A DNA stretch of 64,000 nt from Nocardioides sp. QY071 (GTDB lineage: Bacteria > Actinomycetota > Actinomycetes > Propionibacteriales > Nocardioidaceae), in the NCBI RefSeq assembly GCF_029961765.1, contig NZ_CP124681.1, positions 62,001 through 126,000 of the forward strand, written 5' to 3'. The notes under the pieces are model-generated. The model did not search any database and was not told the origin of the DNA. It was given only the letters and a program-made list of their open reading frames with translations. Position numbers and translations under genes: made by a program. Below, piece by piece: positions 45,282-54,151 of the stretch (positions are counted from its first letter, which is position 1; the number at the start of each line of letters is the position of its first letter).

Positions 45282-46026
45282 GCACGCCGAGCGGGGCGTG
45301 CTTCATGACCGGTGCCATCGCCGCCCACGGCAGCGGCGGCACGCACGCGTCGGCGACCTCCTTCTCGATCGCAGACACCATCGCGGCCACGCCCTTCTCG
45401 GTCGACGACATCAGCGGCGTCTGCTGCTCGACCTTGTCGTTCATCTCGGAGCGGATGTAGCCCGGGTAGAGCACGGTCACCTTGATCCTCTTCTGCAGCC
45501 GGGTGCCGTGCAGCTCGGTCCGCAGCCCCTCGGCCAGATGTGCGACGCCGGCCTTGGTGGCGGCGTACGTCGTCATCGAGGAGGGCATCCCGCGCATCGC
45601 CGACATCGACGACACCATCACCAGGTGCCCGGCCTCCTGCGCGCGGAAGACCTCCATCGCCGCCTCGGTCTGCGCCAGCGCGCCGACGAAGTTGGTCATC
45701 GCGGTCTCGAGGTTGGCGTCGAAGCGGCCGGTGCCGAGCTTGGCGCCCTTGCCGAGGCCGGCGTTGACCACGACCCGGTCCAGGCGGCCGAGCTCCTCGT
45801 GCAGCTCGCCGAACACCCGGAACACGGCGGCGTGATCGGTGACGTCGAGCGCGCGCAGTGCGACCCGGCGCTCGGGGTGGGCGGCCCGGATCTCGGCGGC
45901 GAGCTCCTCGAGCCGTTCGGTACGCCGGGCGGCCAGCGCGAGGTCGTGGCCGCGAGCGGCGAACTGGCGGGCCATCTCGGCGCCCAGTCCGCTCGACGCG
46001 CCGGTGATCAGGATCGTCGGTGCCAT
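45265..46026 (-). CDS. Short-chain dehydrogenase/reductase
   Basis: A 253-residue SDR with TGASSGLG near the N-terminus, NAG (VVNAGLGKG), catalytic Ser in VMVSSMSAMRG and YAATK. The C-terminus (VLYPGYIRSEMND) is typical of SDRs acting on fatty or steroid-like substrates. It is monocistronic and convergent to the VanZ-RDD gene. Confidence 0.87.
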   Translation of the reverse strand: MAPTILITGASSGLGAEMARQFAARGHDLALAARRTERLEELAAEIRAAHPERRVALRALDVTDHAAVFRVFGELHEELGRLDRVVVNAGLGKGAKLGTGRFDANLETAMTNFVGALAQTEAAMEVFRAQEAGHLVMVSSMSAMRGMPSSMTTYAATKAGVAHLAEGLRTELHGTRLQKRIKVTVLYPGYIRSEMNDKVEQQTPLMSSTEKGVAAMVSAIEKEVADACVPPLPWAAMAPVMKHAPLGVLKKLI

Positions 46027-46089
46027 GGCGGCAGTCTGGCGTACCCGGCGCTGTGGCAGGGTGACGGCCGACCTCGGAAGGGAGCACGG

Positions 46090-46818
46090 ATGCGGCGGAT
46101 CGGGACGGGAGCGGTGGTGGCGTTGCTCGCTGCCGGCAGCGGCCTGGCGGGTGTCGCGCACGCTCAGGCGCCGGTGCCGACCTGCGCGGGCAAGCGCGCC
46201 ACGATCGTCGATCCGTCGAAGGGCAACGACCGGATCGTCGGCACGAGCAAGCGCGACGTCATCGTCGCTGGGCGCGGACAGGGGCGCGATGTCGTCCTCG
46301 GGCTCGACGGCGACGACCTGATCTGCGGCGTCGCCCGGACCCGGGTGGTCGGTGGGCGCGGCGACGACACCGTCTACTACGCCGGGCGCGCCGACGGGGG
46401 CAAGGGCGCCGACAGCTTCCACGGCGTCGGTACGGCCCGCGGTGGCAAGGGCGCCGACACCGCCTGGGCGCCGATGGGCCCCGGATCCTTCGACGGCGGC
46501 GCGGGCTACGACCGGGTGGTCTTCTACGAGGGCTACGTCCCCGGCACCACATCGGGGGTCTACGTCAACCTCGCCCTGGGCCTGGCGTCCGCGGACGCCG
46601 AGGTCGGGCTCCTGCGGATGCGCACCGCCCTGGCCGGGATCGAGGAGGTCCGCGGCACCCCGGACGACGACCTGATCCTGGGCGATGCCCTCGACAACGT
46701 GCTGCGGGGCGGCGCCGGCCGGGACGTGCTCAACGGTCGCGGCGGCTACGACACCGTCGTCGGTGGCGCGGGCAAGGACACCTGCACCGCCGAGGTCCGC
46801 CGGGGCTGCGAGGAGTAG
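46090..46818 (+). CDS. Secreted RTX-like calcium-binding repeat protein
   Basis: A 242-residue exported protein. A signal peptide (VVALLAAGSGLAGVAHA) ends near residue 25. The mature part has degenerate GGxGxD nonapeptides (GNDRIVGTSKRDVIVAG, GGRGDDTVYYAG, GGKGADSF, LRGGAGRDVLNGRGGYDTVVGGAGKDTC) that should form Ca-binding beta-rolls. Paired cysteines near the ends could close the fold. No enzymatic domain is seen. Confidence 0.8.
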   Translation: MRRIGTGAVVALLAAGSGLAGVAHAQAPVPTCAGKRATIVDPSKGNDRIVGTSKRDVIVAGRGQGRDVVLGLDGDDLICGVARTRVVGGRGDDTVYYAGRADGGKGADSFHGVGTARGGKGADTAWAPMGPGSFDGGAGYDRVVFYEGYVPGTTSGVYVNLALGLASADAEVGLLRMRTALAGIEEVRGTPDDDLILGDALDNVLRGGAGRDVLNGRGGYDTVVGGAGKDTCTAEVRRGCEE

Positions 46819-46837
46819 CGGGTTCGACAGGGCAACC

Positions 46838-46872
46838 ACATACCGGGTATACATTTCCTATACCCGGTATGT
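46838..46872. promoter_or_regulatory. PadR operator, 35-bp inverted repeat
   Basis: ACATACCGGGTATA (46838-46851) is exactly inverted at 46859-46872 around seven bases. Each arm itself contains an ATACC-G-GGTAT-type dyad, so two dimers could bind. It ends 20 bp before the padR start. The AT-rich centre may include promoter elements. Confidence 0.75.
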
Positions 46873-46892
46873 AGTCGTTCCGAGGAGTCCCG

Positions 46893-47519
46893 ATGTCCGT
46901 CAAGCACGCTCTGCTGGCCCTGCTGGAGCAGCAGCCGATGTACGGCTACCAGCTGCGCGCCGAGTTCGAGCAGCGCACCGGCACCACGTGGCCGCTCAAC
47001 GTCGGGCAGGTCTACACGACGCTGACCCGGCTCGAGCGCGACGGCCTCGCCCTCGCCGACGGCGAGGACGGCGAGGGCCACGTGATCTACCGGATCACCG
47101 ACGCGGGGCGGGGCGAGGTCGCCACCTGGTTCACCACGCCGGTCGCGCGGACCCAGCCGCCGCGCGACGAGCTGGCCATCAAGCTCGCCCTCGCCGTGAC
47201 CGTGCCCGGCGTCGACGTCGGCACGGTCATCCAGCAGCAGCGCAGCGCCACGATGGCCGCACTCCAGGACTACACCCGCCTCAAGCGGCAGGCGACCGGG
47301 TCCGCCGATCCCGCGGACCTCGCGTGGAGCCTGGTCCTCGACTCCCTGGTGTTCGGCGCCGAGGCGGAGATCCGTTGGCTCGACCACTGCGAGTCCCGGT
47401 TGCGCCGGGCCGCCTCCGAGGTTGGACGAGAAAACTCGCGCTTGGACGAGGAAGCTTCCTCGTCCAAGCGCGAGTTTCACCGGCCGGCCGGTGAAACTCC
47501 CGCGAGGGGCATCCGGTGA
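46893..47519 (+). CDS. PadR family regulator with a repeat-derived C-terminus
   Basis: A 208-residue PadR protein. The winged HTH fills residues 1-90 (KHALLALLEQQPMYGYQLRAEFEQRTG; VGQVYTTLTRLERDGL), followed by the helical dimer domain. Residues about 177-203 ([20 protein letters not shown], then AGET) are the translation of palindromic repeat copy B, unlike any PadR tail. The frame stays open through the repeat and stops at a TGA overlapping the next start. It should repress the padR-ABC operon through the 35-bp dyad. Whether the added tail affects function is unknown. Confidence 0.85.
   Translation: MSVKHALLALLEQQPMYGYQLRAEFEQRTGTTWPLNVGQVYTTLTRLERDGLALADGEDGEGHVIYRITDAGRGEVATWFTTPVARTQPPRDELAIKLALAVTVPGVDVGTVIQQQRSATMAALQDYTRLKRQATGSADPADLAWSLVLDSLVFGAEAEIRWLDHCESRLRRAASEVGRENSRLDEEASSSKREFHRPAGETPARGIR
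47422..47499. repeat. Composite palindromic repeat, copy B, inside padR
   Basis: P1 is a perfect 46-bp palindrome with AAGCTT at its centre (47432-47477; arm contains GCGCTTGGACGAGGAAG). P2 is a 28-bp palindrome (47472-47499; arm GAGTTTCACCGGCC). A leading TTGGACGAGAAAA (47422-47434) echoes the P1 arm. The whole element is in the padR reading frame. Confidence 0.85.
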
Positions 47520-47647
47520 GCGGCGCCGACCTGCACGACCAGGCCCGCCGCCTCGACCAGGCCGAGCGGCGCTGGCTCGCCGACGCCCGCGACCGTCTCC
47601 AGCGCATCCGCGCCGCCCGCCTCCTCTCCCGAAAGCAAGAGCGATGA
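47516..47647 (+). CDS. Small basic protein between padR and the ABC genes
   Basis: A 43-residue frame starting at a GTG that overlaps the padR stop (GTGA) and ending at a TGA that overlaps the ATPase start (ATGA). The product is a charged helix (GADLHDQARRLDQAERRW, RIRAARLLSRKQER). Tight coupling on both sides argues that it is translated. I do not recognise a family; it may assist the transporter or simply carry ribosomes across. Confidence 0.5.
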   Translation: MSGADLHDQARRLDQAERRWLADARDRLQRIRAARLLSRKQER

Positions 47648-48363
47648 ACCCCGTCCTGCAGCTCACCGACGTCACCCGCACCCACGGCGTCGCGCCCCAC
47701 GAGGTGCTCGCGCTGCGCGGCGTCTCCTTCGCGGCGTACCCCGGCGAGCTGGTCGCCGTCATGGGGCCCTCCGGCTCCGGCAAGTCGACCCTGCTCACCA
47801 TCGCCGGCGGGCTCGACCAGCCGACCAGCGGTGAGGTCAGCGTCGAGGGAGTCGACCTCGCCCGCCTCGGGCAGCAGGGGCGGGCCCGGATGCGGCGTAC
47901 GTCGATCGGCTACGTCTTCCAGGGCTTCAACCTGATCCCCGCGCTCACCGCGACCGAGAACGTCGCCCTTCCCCGTGAGCTCGACGGCATCGGCCCACGC
48001 CAGGCCCGGGCCGAGGCGCGGCGCGCGCTCGAGGAGGTCGGCATCCTCGACCTCGCCGACCGGTTCCCCGACAACATGTCCGGCGGCCAGCAGCAGCGCG
48101 TCGCGATCGCCCGCGCGGTGGTCGGTGAGCGTCGGCTGATCCTCGCCGACGAGCCGACCGGCGCCCTCGACACCGAGACCGGCGAGGGAATCCTCCAGCT
48201 GCTCCGGGCGCGCTGCGACGCCGGCGCCGCGGGCGTCCTTGTCACCCACGAGGCGCGGCACGCCGCCTGGGCCGACCGCGTGGTGTTCCTGCGCGACGGC
48301 GTCGTGGTCGACGAGACCGGCACCGACCGGGCCGACGTCCTCGTCGAGCCGGCCGCCCGATGA
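47644..48363 (+). CDS. ABC transporter ATP-binding protein (MacB/LolD type)
   Basis: A 239-residue ATPase with Walker A GPSGSGKS, signature MSGGQQQRVAIARA, Walker B LILADEPTGALD and H-loop VTHEARHA. The class partners FtsX-type permeases and drives mechanotransmission rather than classical import. The ATPase overlaps the permease start by ATGA. PadR-linked systems of this kind usually serve peptide or envelope-stress defence. Confidence 0.92.
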   Translation: MNPVLQLTDVTRTHGVAPHEVLALRGVSFAAYPGELVAVMGPSGSGKSTLLTIAGGLDQPTSGEVSVEGVDLARLGQQGRARMRRTSIGYVFQGFNLIPALTATENVALPRELDGIGPRQARAEARRALEEVGILDLADRFPDNMSGGQQQRVAIARAVVGERRLILADEPTGALDTETGEGILQLLRARCDAGAAGVLVTHEARHAAWADRVVFLRDGVVVDETGTDRADVLVEPAAR

Positions 48364-50951
48364 GCAAGGGGAGCCACGCCCTGGGCGGCTGGCGGGTCGC
48401 GCTGCGGCTCGCGCGCCGCGAGGCCTGGCGGCGCAAGGCGCAGACCGCGCTCATGCTGGTGCTCGTCTGCCTGCCGGTGCTGGCCGTGGCGGCGGCCGCC
48501 GTCGTGTGGCGTACGGCGAGCGTGTCGGGTGCCGAGGGCGTCGACCGGCGGCTCGGTACGTCGGCCGCGCTGGTCAGCGGCAGCGGCACCTCCGAGGTGC
48601 TGCAGGCCTTCGACCCCGACGGCATCACGTCGTGGGTCAGCGAGGACGAGCACGTGGCGACCGCCGAGGAGGTGCGCGCGGTGCTCGGCTCCGACCGCGA
48701 GCTCGTGCCGTTCGCCCAGGAGTACCTGTCGTACCGCACCGACCGCGGTGTCGGCGACCTTCTCGTCACCGAGACCGAGCTCGCGAACCCGCTCACCGAC
48801 GGGCTGTTCCGGCTCGAGGAGGGCCGCTACCCCCGCACCGCCGACGAGGTCGTGGTCAACCCCGTCACCGCCGGGCGCGGCCCCGGCCTCGGCGCGACGC
48901 TCACCGTGCTGCGTCGGACGACGGACGGGGAGACCCGCACCGACCTGCACGTCGTCGGCATCGCCGCGAGCGCGACCACCCGCAAGGAGGCCGTCGCCGC
49001 GGTCCTCCCCGGCGCGCTCGGCACGCCCGACGGCCAGCCGTCGTGGCTGGTCGGCGGCGCCCCGGTGAGCTGGGACGACGTCCGTGCCCTCAACGCCGTC
49101 GGCCTGTTCGCCGCCTCGCGCCGGGTGCTCTCCGACCCTGCGCCGGACTCCGCGCTCCCACCCGAGGTGACCACCGACGAGCCGGTCGACCAGACGAAGG
49201 TGACCGCGCTGCTGCTGGTCGTGACGATGGTGCTGCTCGAGGTGGTCCTGCTCGCGGGACCGGCCTTCGCCGTCCGCGCCCGGGCCCAGGCGCGCACGCT
49301 CGCGCTCGTCGCGGCCGCCGGGGGGACGCCGGCCCAGGCGCGCCGTACCGTCCTCGCGTCGGGGGTCGTGGTCGGCGTGGTCGGCGGCCTGCTCGGTGTC
49401 GTCCTCGGGATCGGCGTCGGCGCGGTGCTGGTGCCCGTCGCGCAGCGCTTCCAGGGCACCTGGTTCGGGCCGTTCGAGGTGCCGTGGCCGCTGCTGGCCG
49501 TCGTCGCCTGCTTCGGGCTGGCCGCCGCCGTCCTGGCGGCCGTGGTGCCGGCCCTCTCGGCCTCGCGCCAGGACGTGGTCGCGGTGCTGGCCGGCCGCCG
49601 CGGCGAGGGCCGGCCCTCGCGCCGCTCGCCCGCGCTCGGCCTGGTCCTGATCGGCGCGGGCGCGACAGCGGGCGTGCTCGGCTCGCGTGCGAGCGGCTCC
49701 TCGCCGGTACTGGTGGCCGCGTCGGCGCTGCTCTCGGTCGTCGGCATGATCCTGCTCGTCGGCACCGTCGTGGCGCTGGTTGCGCGGATCGCGCGGCGCT
49801 TCCCGATGTCGTTGCGGTTCGCCGCCCGCGACGCCGCCCGGCACCGCACCCGCACCGTCCCGGCGGTCGCCGCCGTGGGGGCGACCGTGGCCGGCGTGAT
49901 CGCCCTCGCCCTCGCGCTCACCAGCCAGCAGGCGGCCGACGAGCGGGACTACGACCCCCAGCTGGCCCACGGGTACGGCGCGGTCCCGCTCGATGCGACG
50001 GCCGACCCGGCCGCCGTGCAGCAGGTCCTGACCGAGCGCCTCCCCGGTGCTGCGGTCGAGGCCGTCTCCGGGCTCCGCTCGGACGACCCGGAGGCCGGCC
50101 TCGAGGTCACCTTCCAGGTCGGCGACGAGCCGCTGGTCCTACCCACCTCGGGTGTCTTCGGCACCGGCCAGCTGGTCGCCGGCACCGCTCCCGCCGCGCT
50201 CGGGCTCAGCCCCGCCGAGCGGGACCGGGCCGACCGGGCGCTGGCCGCGGGCCGCGTCGTCCTGGTCCGCGGCAACGACGCGTTCGGGCCCGAGGTGTCC
50301 GAGCGGGTGCGGGTCGTGCTCGGCGAGCGGATCGAGGACCTCCCCGCCGTCACGGTGCGCCCGCCGGGCGGGCTCGGTGCCGCGTCGGCGATCTTCCCTC
50401 CCACCCTCGCCGCCGACCTCGGCCTGCCCGTCGCCACCACCGCGCTGGCCGTGGCCCCGTCGATCTCCGCGGCCGCCCAGGAGGACCTGTCCGAGACGCT
50501 GGCCTCCGTGCCCGGCGCGGGCACCCTCGTGGTGGAGCGCGGCTACCAGCCTGAGGACGCCGTCCGCATCCTGCAGTGGGTGCTGGCGATCCTCGGCGGC
50601 ATCCTGATGCTCGGCGGCACGCTCACCGCCACCTTCCTCGCACTCTCCGACGCCCGCCCCGACCTCGCCACCATGGCCGCGATCGGCGCGCGTCCCCGCA
50701 CGCGGCGGCGGGTGGCGGCGGCGTACGCGCTGGTCGTCGGGCTCGCCGGCGCCCTGCTCGGCACGCCGATCGGGTTCATTCCCGGCATCGCCGTGAGCCG
50801 CCCCCTGTCCCGCGGCGACGACGGCAGCACGCTGCTCGCCGTCCCGTGGCCGCTGCTCGGGCTCGTGGTCGTCGGCCTGCCGCTGCTCACCGCTGCCGCC
50901 GTCGGGCTGTGCGCGCGGAGCCGGCTGCCGTTGGTGGCGCGGATCGACTGA
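48360..50951 (+). CDS. FtsX-like ABC transporter permease
   Basis: An 863-residue permease with an N-terminal helix (AQTALMLVLVCLPVLAVAAAAVVW), a large outer domain of about 200 residues, a helix group near 280-390, a second group near 440-540, another outer domain and three C-terminal helices. This is the duplicated FtsX layout common in actinomycetes. It likely removes hydrophobic compounds or peptides from the membrane. A hairpin begins at its stop codon. Confidence 0.88.
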   Translation: MSKGSHALGGWRVALRLARREAWRRKAQTALMLVLVCLPVLAVAAAAVVWRTASVSGAEGVDRRLGTSAALVSGSGTSEVLQAFDPDGITSWVSEDEHVATAEEVRAVLGSDRELVPFAQEYLSYRTDRGVGDLLVTETELANPLTDGLFRLEEGRYPRTADEVVVNPVTAGRGPGLGATLTVLRRTTDGETRTDLHVVGIAASATTRKEAVAAVLPGALGTPDGQPSWLVGGAPVSWDDVRALNAVGLFAASRRVLSDPAPDSALPPEVTTDEPVDQTKVTALLLVVTMVLLEVVLLAGPAFAVRARAQARTLALVAAAGGTPAQARRTVLASGVVVGVVGGLLGVVLGIGVGAVLVPVAQRFQGTWFGPFEVPWPLLAVVACFGLAAAVLAAVVPALSASRQDVVAVLAGRRGEGRPSRRSPALGLVLIGAGATAGVLGSRASGSSPVLVAASALLSVVGMILLVGTVVALVARIARRFPMSLRFAARDAARHRTRTVPAVAAVGATVAGVIALALALTSQQAADERDYDPQLAHGYGAVPLDATADPAAVQQVLTERLPGAAVEAVSGLRSDDPEAGLEVTFQVGDEPLVLPTSGVFGTGQLVAGTAPAALGLSPAERDRADRALAAGRVVLVRGNDAFGPEVSERVRVVLGERIEDLPAVTVRPPGGLGAASAIFPPTLAADLGLPVATTALAVAPSISAAAQEDLSETLASVPGAGTLVVERGYQPEDAVRILQWVLAILGGILMLGGTLTATFLALSDARPDLATMAAIGARPRTRRRVAAAYALVVGLAGALLGTPIGFIPGIAVSRPLSRGDDGSTLLAVPWPLLGLVVVGLPLLTAAAVGLCARSRLPLVARID

Positions 50952-50976
50952 CCTGACCGCACCGCCCTGGTCAGGT
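50951..50976. terminator. Hairpin at the end of the ABC operon
   Basis: ACCTGACC (50951-50958) pairs with GGTCAGGT (50969-50976) over a 10-base loop. It begins at the last base of the FtsX stop codon. No T tract. Confidence 0.5.
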
Positions 50977-50996
50977 GTCTCCGAGTTACTTAAAGT

Positions 50997-51008
50997 CAGT
51001 CTTGACTG
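50997..51008. promoter_or_regulatory. Candidate TetR operator ahead of the acyl-CoA operon
   Basis: CAGTC-TT-GACTG is a short perfect dyad in an AT-rich stretch (TTACTTAAAGTCAGTCTTGA) 29 bp before the TetR start. Position and composition suit promoter plus operator of the 51037-60550 operon. The arms are only five bases. Confidence 0.45.
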
Positions 51009-51036
51009 TTTGTTTCTCTCGCGCCATGCTGGCGCC

Positions 51037-51642
51037 GTGACCACGACCCGCGTGCCGCAGGAGGAGCGCACCCGCGCCATGCGGCAGCGGCTGATGGACG
51101 CGACGGTCGAGCTGCTGGTCGAGAAGGGCTTCGGCGGTACGACGACCACGCTGGTCTCCGAGCGCGCCGGCGTCAGCCGCGGCGCGCAGCTGCACCACTT
51201 CCCGACCAAGAACGACCTGGTCGTCGCCGCGGTCGGCCACCTGACCGCGATCCGCGGGTCCGACCTCGAGGCCGCAGCGGCGAAGCTGCCGAAGGGCCGG
51301 GGACGCACCGAGGCGGTCGTGCAGATGCTCGGCGACCACTTCGCCTCGCCCGTCTTCACCGCGGCGCTCGAGCTGTGGGTCGCCGCCCGCACCGACCCGG
51401 GCCTGCACGAGGAGGTCGCGCCGCTCGAGCAGCACGTCGGGCGCGAGACCCACCGGCTGACGGTCGAGCTGCTCGGCGTCGACGAGGCGCAGCCCGGCGC
51501 CCGCGAGCTGGTGCAGGCGACCCTCGACCTGGTCCGTGGCCTCGGCCTCGCCAACACGCTCGGCGACGACGCCCGTCGTCGCCGCCGGATCCTCACCGAG
51601 TGGGCGCGCACGCTGGACGCGGCCCTGAGCAAGGAGAGCTGA
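51037..51642 (+). CDS. TetR family regulator heading the acyl-CoA operon
   Basis: A 201-residue TetR repressor. The HTH is GGTTTTLVSERAGVSRGAQLHHFPTKNDLVVAA; the A-Q-L-H-H-F form is characteristic of one TetR subgroup. The GTG at 51037 was chosen over an ATG 27 bp upstream, which lies in the promoter region. Its stop overlaps the next ATG (TGATG), so it is the first gene of the operon it probably controls, responding to an acyl-CoA. Confidence 0.85.
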   Translation: MTTTRVPQEERTRAMRQRLMDATVELLVEKGFGGTTTTLVSERAGVSRGAQLHHFPTKNDLVVAAVGHLTAIRGSDLEAAAAKLPKGRGRTEAVVQMLGDHFASPVFTAALELWVAARTDPGLHEEVAPLEQHVGRETHRLTVELLGVDEAQPGARELVQATLDLVRGLGLANTLGDDARRRRRILTEWARTLDAALSKES

Positions 51643-52439
51643 TGACGGTTCTGGACGAGATCCTCGCCGATCTCTCGGCCGAGGGCGACGCGCTGCGCAC
51701 GGTCGTCGTCGGCCTCGACGACGCGGGCTGGCACGCCGCTACCCCCGCCGAGGGGTGGGACATCGCGACCACGATCGGTCACCTGGCCTGGACCGACGAG
51801 GTCGCGGTCCTCGCCTCGCTGGCGCACACCGGTGGCGGGAAGGAGGCCTGGGACGCAGTCGTGTTGGACGCCATCAACGACCCCTCGGGCTTCGTCGACG
51901 CGCAGGCACTGGCGTTCGGAGCCCTCCCGCCGCAGCAGCTGCTGACCCGCTGGGACGCGGGCCGCGACGTGCTCGCCGCCGCGCTGCGCAACGTGCCCGA
52001 CGGTCAGAAGCTGCCGTGGTTCGGCCCGCCGATGTCGCCGACGTCGATGGCGACCGCCCGCTTCATGGAGACCTGGGCCCACGCGCTGGACGTGTACGAC
52101 GCCGTCGGCGTGCGTCCCGAGGTCACCGACCGGATCCGCCACGTCGCCCACATCGGCGTGCGCACCCGCAACTTCGCCTACGCCAACAACGGGCTCGAGG
52201 CTCCGGCCGAGGAGTTCCGGGTCGAGCTGACGGCGCCGAGCGGCGAGCTGTGGACCTGGGGACCTGGGGATGCTCCCCAGATCGTCACCGGCTCGGCGTA
52301 CGACTTCTGCCAGCTGGTCACTCAGCGGGTCCACCGTGACGACACCGACCTGAAGGCCGTCGGCGAGGACGCTGAGAAGTGGCTCACCATCGCGCAGGCG
52401 TTCGCCGGCCCCGCCGGCGGAGGGAGGGACCCGAAGTGA
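51642..52439 (+). CDS. DinB-fold, mycothiol-type protein (TIGR03084-like)
   Basis: A 265-residue protein of the maleylpyruvate-isomerase/DinB superfamily. The N-terminal four-helix part shows EGWDIATTIGHLAWTDEVA and ETWAHALDVYDAVG, with metal-binding histidines in the expected helices, and the C-terminal part is the small alpha/beta domain. The family uses mycothiol as cofactor or substrate. Members of this subgroup recur with the AtuA-like gene, as here, so a step on the same pathway intermediate is likely. The precise reaction is unknown. Confidence 0.8.
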   Translation: MTVLDEILADLSAEGDALRTVVVGLDDAGWHAATPAEGWDIATTIGHLAWTDEVAVLASLAHTGGGKEAWDAVVLDAINDPSGFVDAQALAFGALPPQQLLTRWDAGRDVLAAALRNVPDGQKLPWFGPPMSPTSMATARFMETWAHALDVYDAVGVRPEVTDRIRHVAHIGVRTRNFAYANNGLEAPAEEFRVELTAPSGELWTWGPGDAPQIVTGSAYDFCQLVTQRVHRDDTDLKAVGEDAEKWLTIAQAFAGPAGGGRDPK

Positions 52440-54151
52440 CCGAACCGATCCGGATCGCCAACTGCTCCGGCTTCTACGGCGACCGCCTCTCCGCGCTGCG
52501 GGAGCAGCTCGAGGGTGGCGACGTCGACGTCATCACCGGCGACTACCTCGCCGAGCTGACCATGCTGATCCTCGGCATGGACACGCTGCGCGACGCCGAC
52601 CTGGGCTACGCCCGCACCTTCCTCAAGCAGCTCGAGGACACCCTCGGCCTCGCCCTCGACAAGGGCGTGAAGATCGTCAGCAACGCCGGCGGCCTCAACC
52701 CCGCGGCCCTGGCCCGCAAGATCGAGGAGCTCGGCACCGGCGCCAAGGTCGCGTACGTCGAGGGCGACGACCTGCGCTCGGCCCAGCTGTTCGAGGGCGC
52801 GCTCACCGCCAACGCCTATCTCGGTGCTTTCGGCATCGCGTCCGCACTGAGCAACGGGGCCGACATCGTCGTCACCGGGCGCGTGACCGACGCCAGCGTC
52901 GTCGTCGGCCCGGCGATCGCCCACCACGGCTGGACGCCCACGTCCTACGACGCCCTGGCCGGTGCCGTCGTCGCGGGCCACGTCATCGAGTGCGGCACCC
53001 AGGCGACCGGCGGCAACTTCTCCGGCTTCGTCGACCTGTTCCGGGCCGGCGCCCCGATGGACAGGCCGCTCGGCTTCCCGATCGCCGAGATCGCCGCCGA
53101 CGGCAGCAGCGTGATCACCAAGCACGACGGCACCGGCGGCGCGGTCACCGTCGACACCGTCACCGCGCAGCTGCTCTACGAGATCCAGACGACGCGTTAC
53201 CTCAACCCCGACGTCACCACGCGTCTGGACTCGATCCGGCTGCACCAGCAGGGTCCGGACCGGGTCGAGATCAGCGGCGCCACCGGCACCGCACCGCCCG
53301 AGCAGCTCAAGGTCGCGGTCAACCGGCTCGGCGGCTACCGCAACCAGGTGGAGTTCGTGCTCACCGGCCTCGACGTCGACGCGAAGGCCGAGTGGCTGCG
53401 CAGCCAGCTCGACCCGCACCTCACCGCGAAGGACGTGACGTGGACCCAGACCCCGGCACGCACGGGGGATGCGGACACCGAGGAGGGCGCCTCGGTCATC
53501 CTGCGCTGCATCGGCAAGGACCCCGAGGCCGGCCCGCTCGGCAAGCCGTTCACCGGCCCCGCGGTCGAGCTCGCGCTCGCCAGCTACCCCGGCTTCACGA
53601 TGACCACCCCGCCGCAGAAGCCCAGTCCGTTCGGCATCTACACGCCCGAGTACGTCGACCGGGCCCAGGTGCAGCACACGGTGGTCCACCACGACGGCAC
53701 CCGCGAGGTGATCGCCGACCCGACCACGTTCGCCGACCCCGCGGAGCTCGACGCCGAGCTCGGCAAGCGGCCCTCGCCGTACCCCGCCCCGGCCGACACG
53801 ATCACCCGCCGCATGCCGCTCGGCACCTTCGTGCACGCTCGCTCGGGCGACAAGGGCGGCAACGCGAACCTCGGCCTGTGGGTCAAGCACGACGGCTCGC
53901 CCAAGTACGAGGCGCGCGTGCAGTGGCTCGCCAAGATCGTCAAGGACCGCAAGATCCGCGAGCTGATCCCGGAGGCGCGCGACCTCGACGTCGACGTCTA
54001 CGTGCTGCCCAACCTGGGCGCGGTCAACGTCGTCATCCACGGCCTGCTCGGCGACGGCGTCGCCGCGTCCACCCGGTTCGACCCGCAGGCCAAGGGCCTG
54101 GGTGAGTGGGTCCGCAGCCGGATCGTCCACATCCAGGAGGACCTCGTATGA
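52436..54151 (+). CDS. AtuA-like protein (DUF1446)
   Basis: A 571-residue protein of the acyclic-terpene-utilisation AtuA family. The N-terminal domain (about 1-430) begins IRIANCSGFYGDRLSALREQL, and includes ADIVVTGRVTDASVVVGPAI; a smaller C-terminal domain has MPLGTFVHARSGDKGGNANLGLWV. In Pseudomonas atuA lies in the citronellol/geraniol operon, but its biochemical role is not settled. The GTG at 52436 overlaps the upstream stop (GTGAC). Here it sits with a carboxylase and two acyl-CoA dehydrogenases, the same general company. Confidence 0.82.
   Translation: MTEPIRIANCSGFYGDRLSALREQLEGGDVDVITGDYLAELTMLILGMDTLRDADLGYARTFLKQLEDTLGLALDKGVKIVSNAGGLNPAALARKIEELGTGAKVAYVEGDDLRSAQLFEGALTANAYLGAFGIASALSNGADIVVTGRVTDASVVVGPAIAHHGWTPTSYDALAGAVVAGHVIECGTQATGGNFSGFVDLFRAGAPMDRPLGFPIAEIAADGSSVITKHDGTGGAVTVDTVTAQLLYEIQTTRYLNPDVTTRLDSIRLHQQGPDRVEISGATGTAPPEQLKVAVNRLGGYRNQVEFVLTGLDVDAKAEWLRSQLDPHLTAKDVTWTQTPARTGDADTEEGASVILRCIGKDPEAGPLGKPFTGPAVELALASYPGFTMTTPPQKPSPFGIYTPEYVDRAQVQHTVVHHDGTREVIADPTTFADPAELDAELGKRPSPYPAPADTITRRMPLGTFVHARSGDKGGNANLGLWVKHDGSPKYEARVQWLAKIVKDRKIRELIPEARDLDVDVYVLPNLGAVNVVIHGLLGDGVAASTRFDPQAKGLGEWVRSRIVHIQEDLV

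Noticed and set aside
46090..46818. RTX toxin with type I secretion
   Set aside because: The protein has an N-terminal signal peptide, no toxin domain and no type I exporter nearby.
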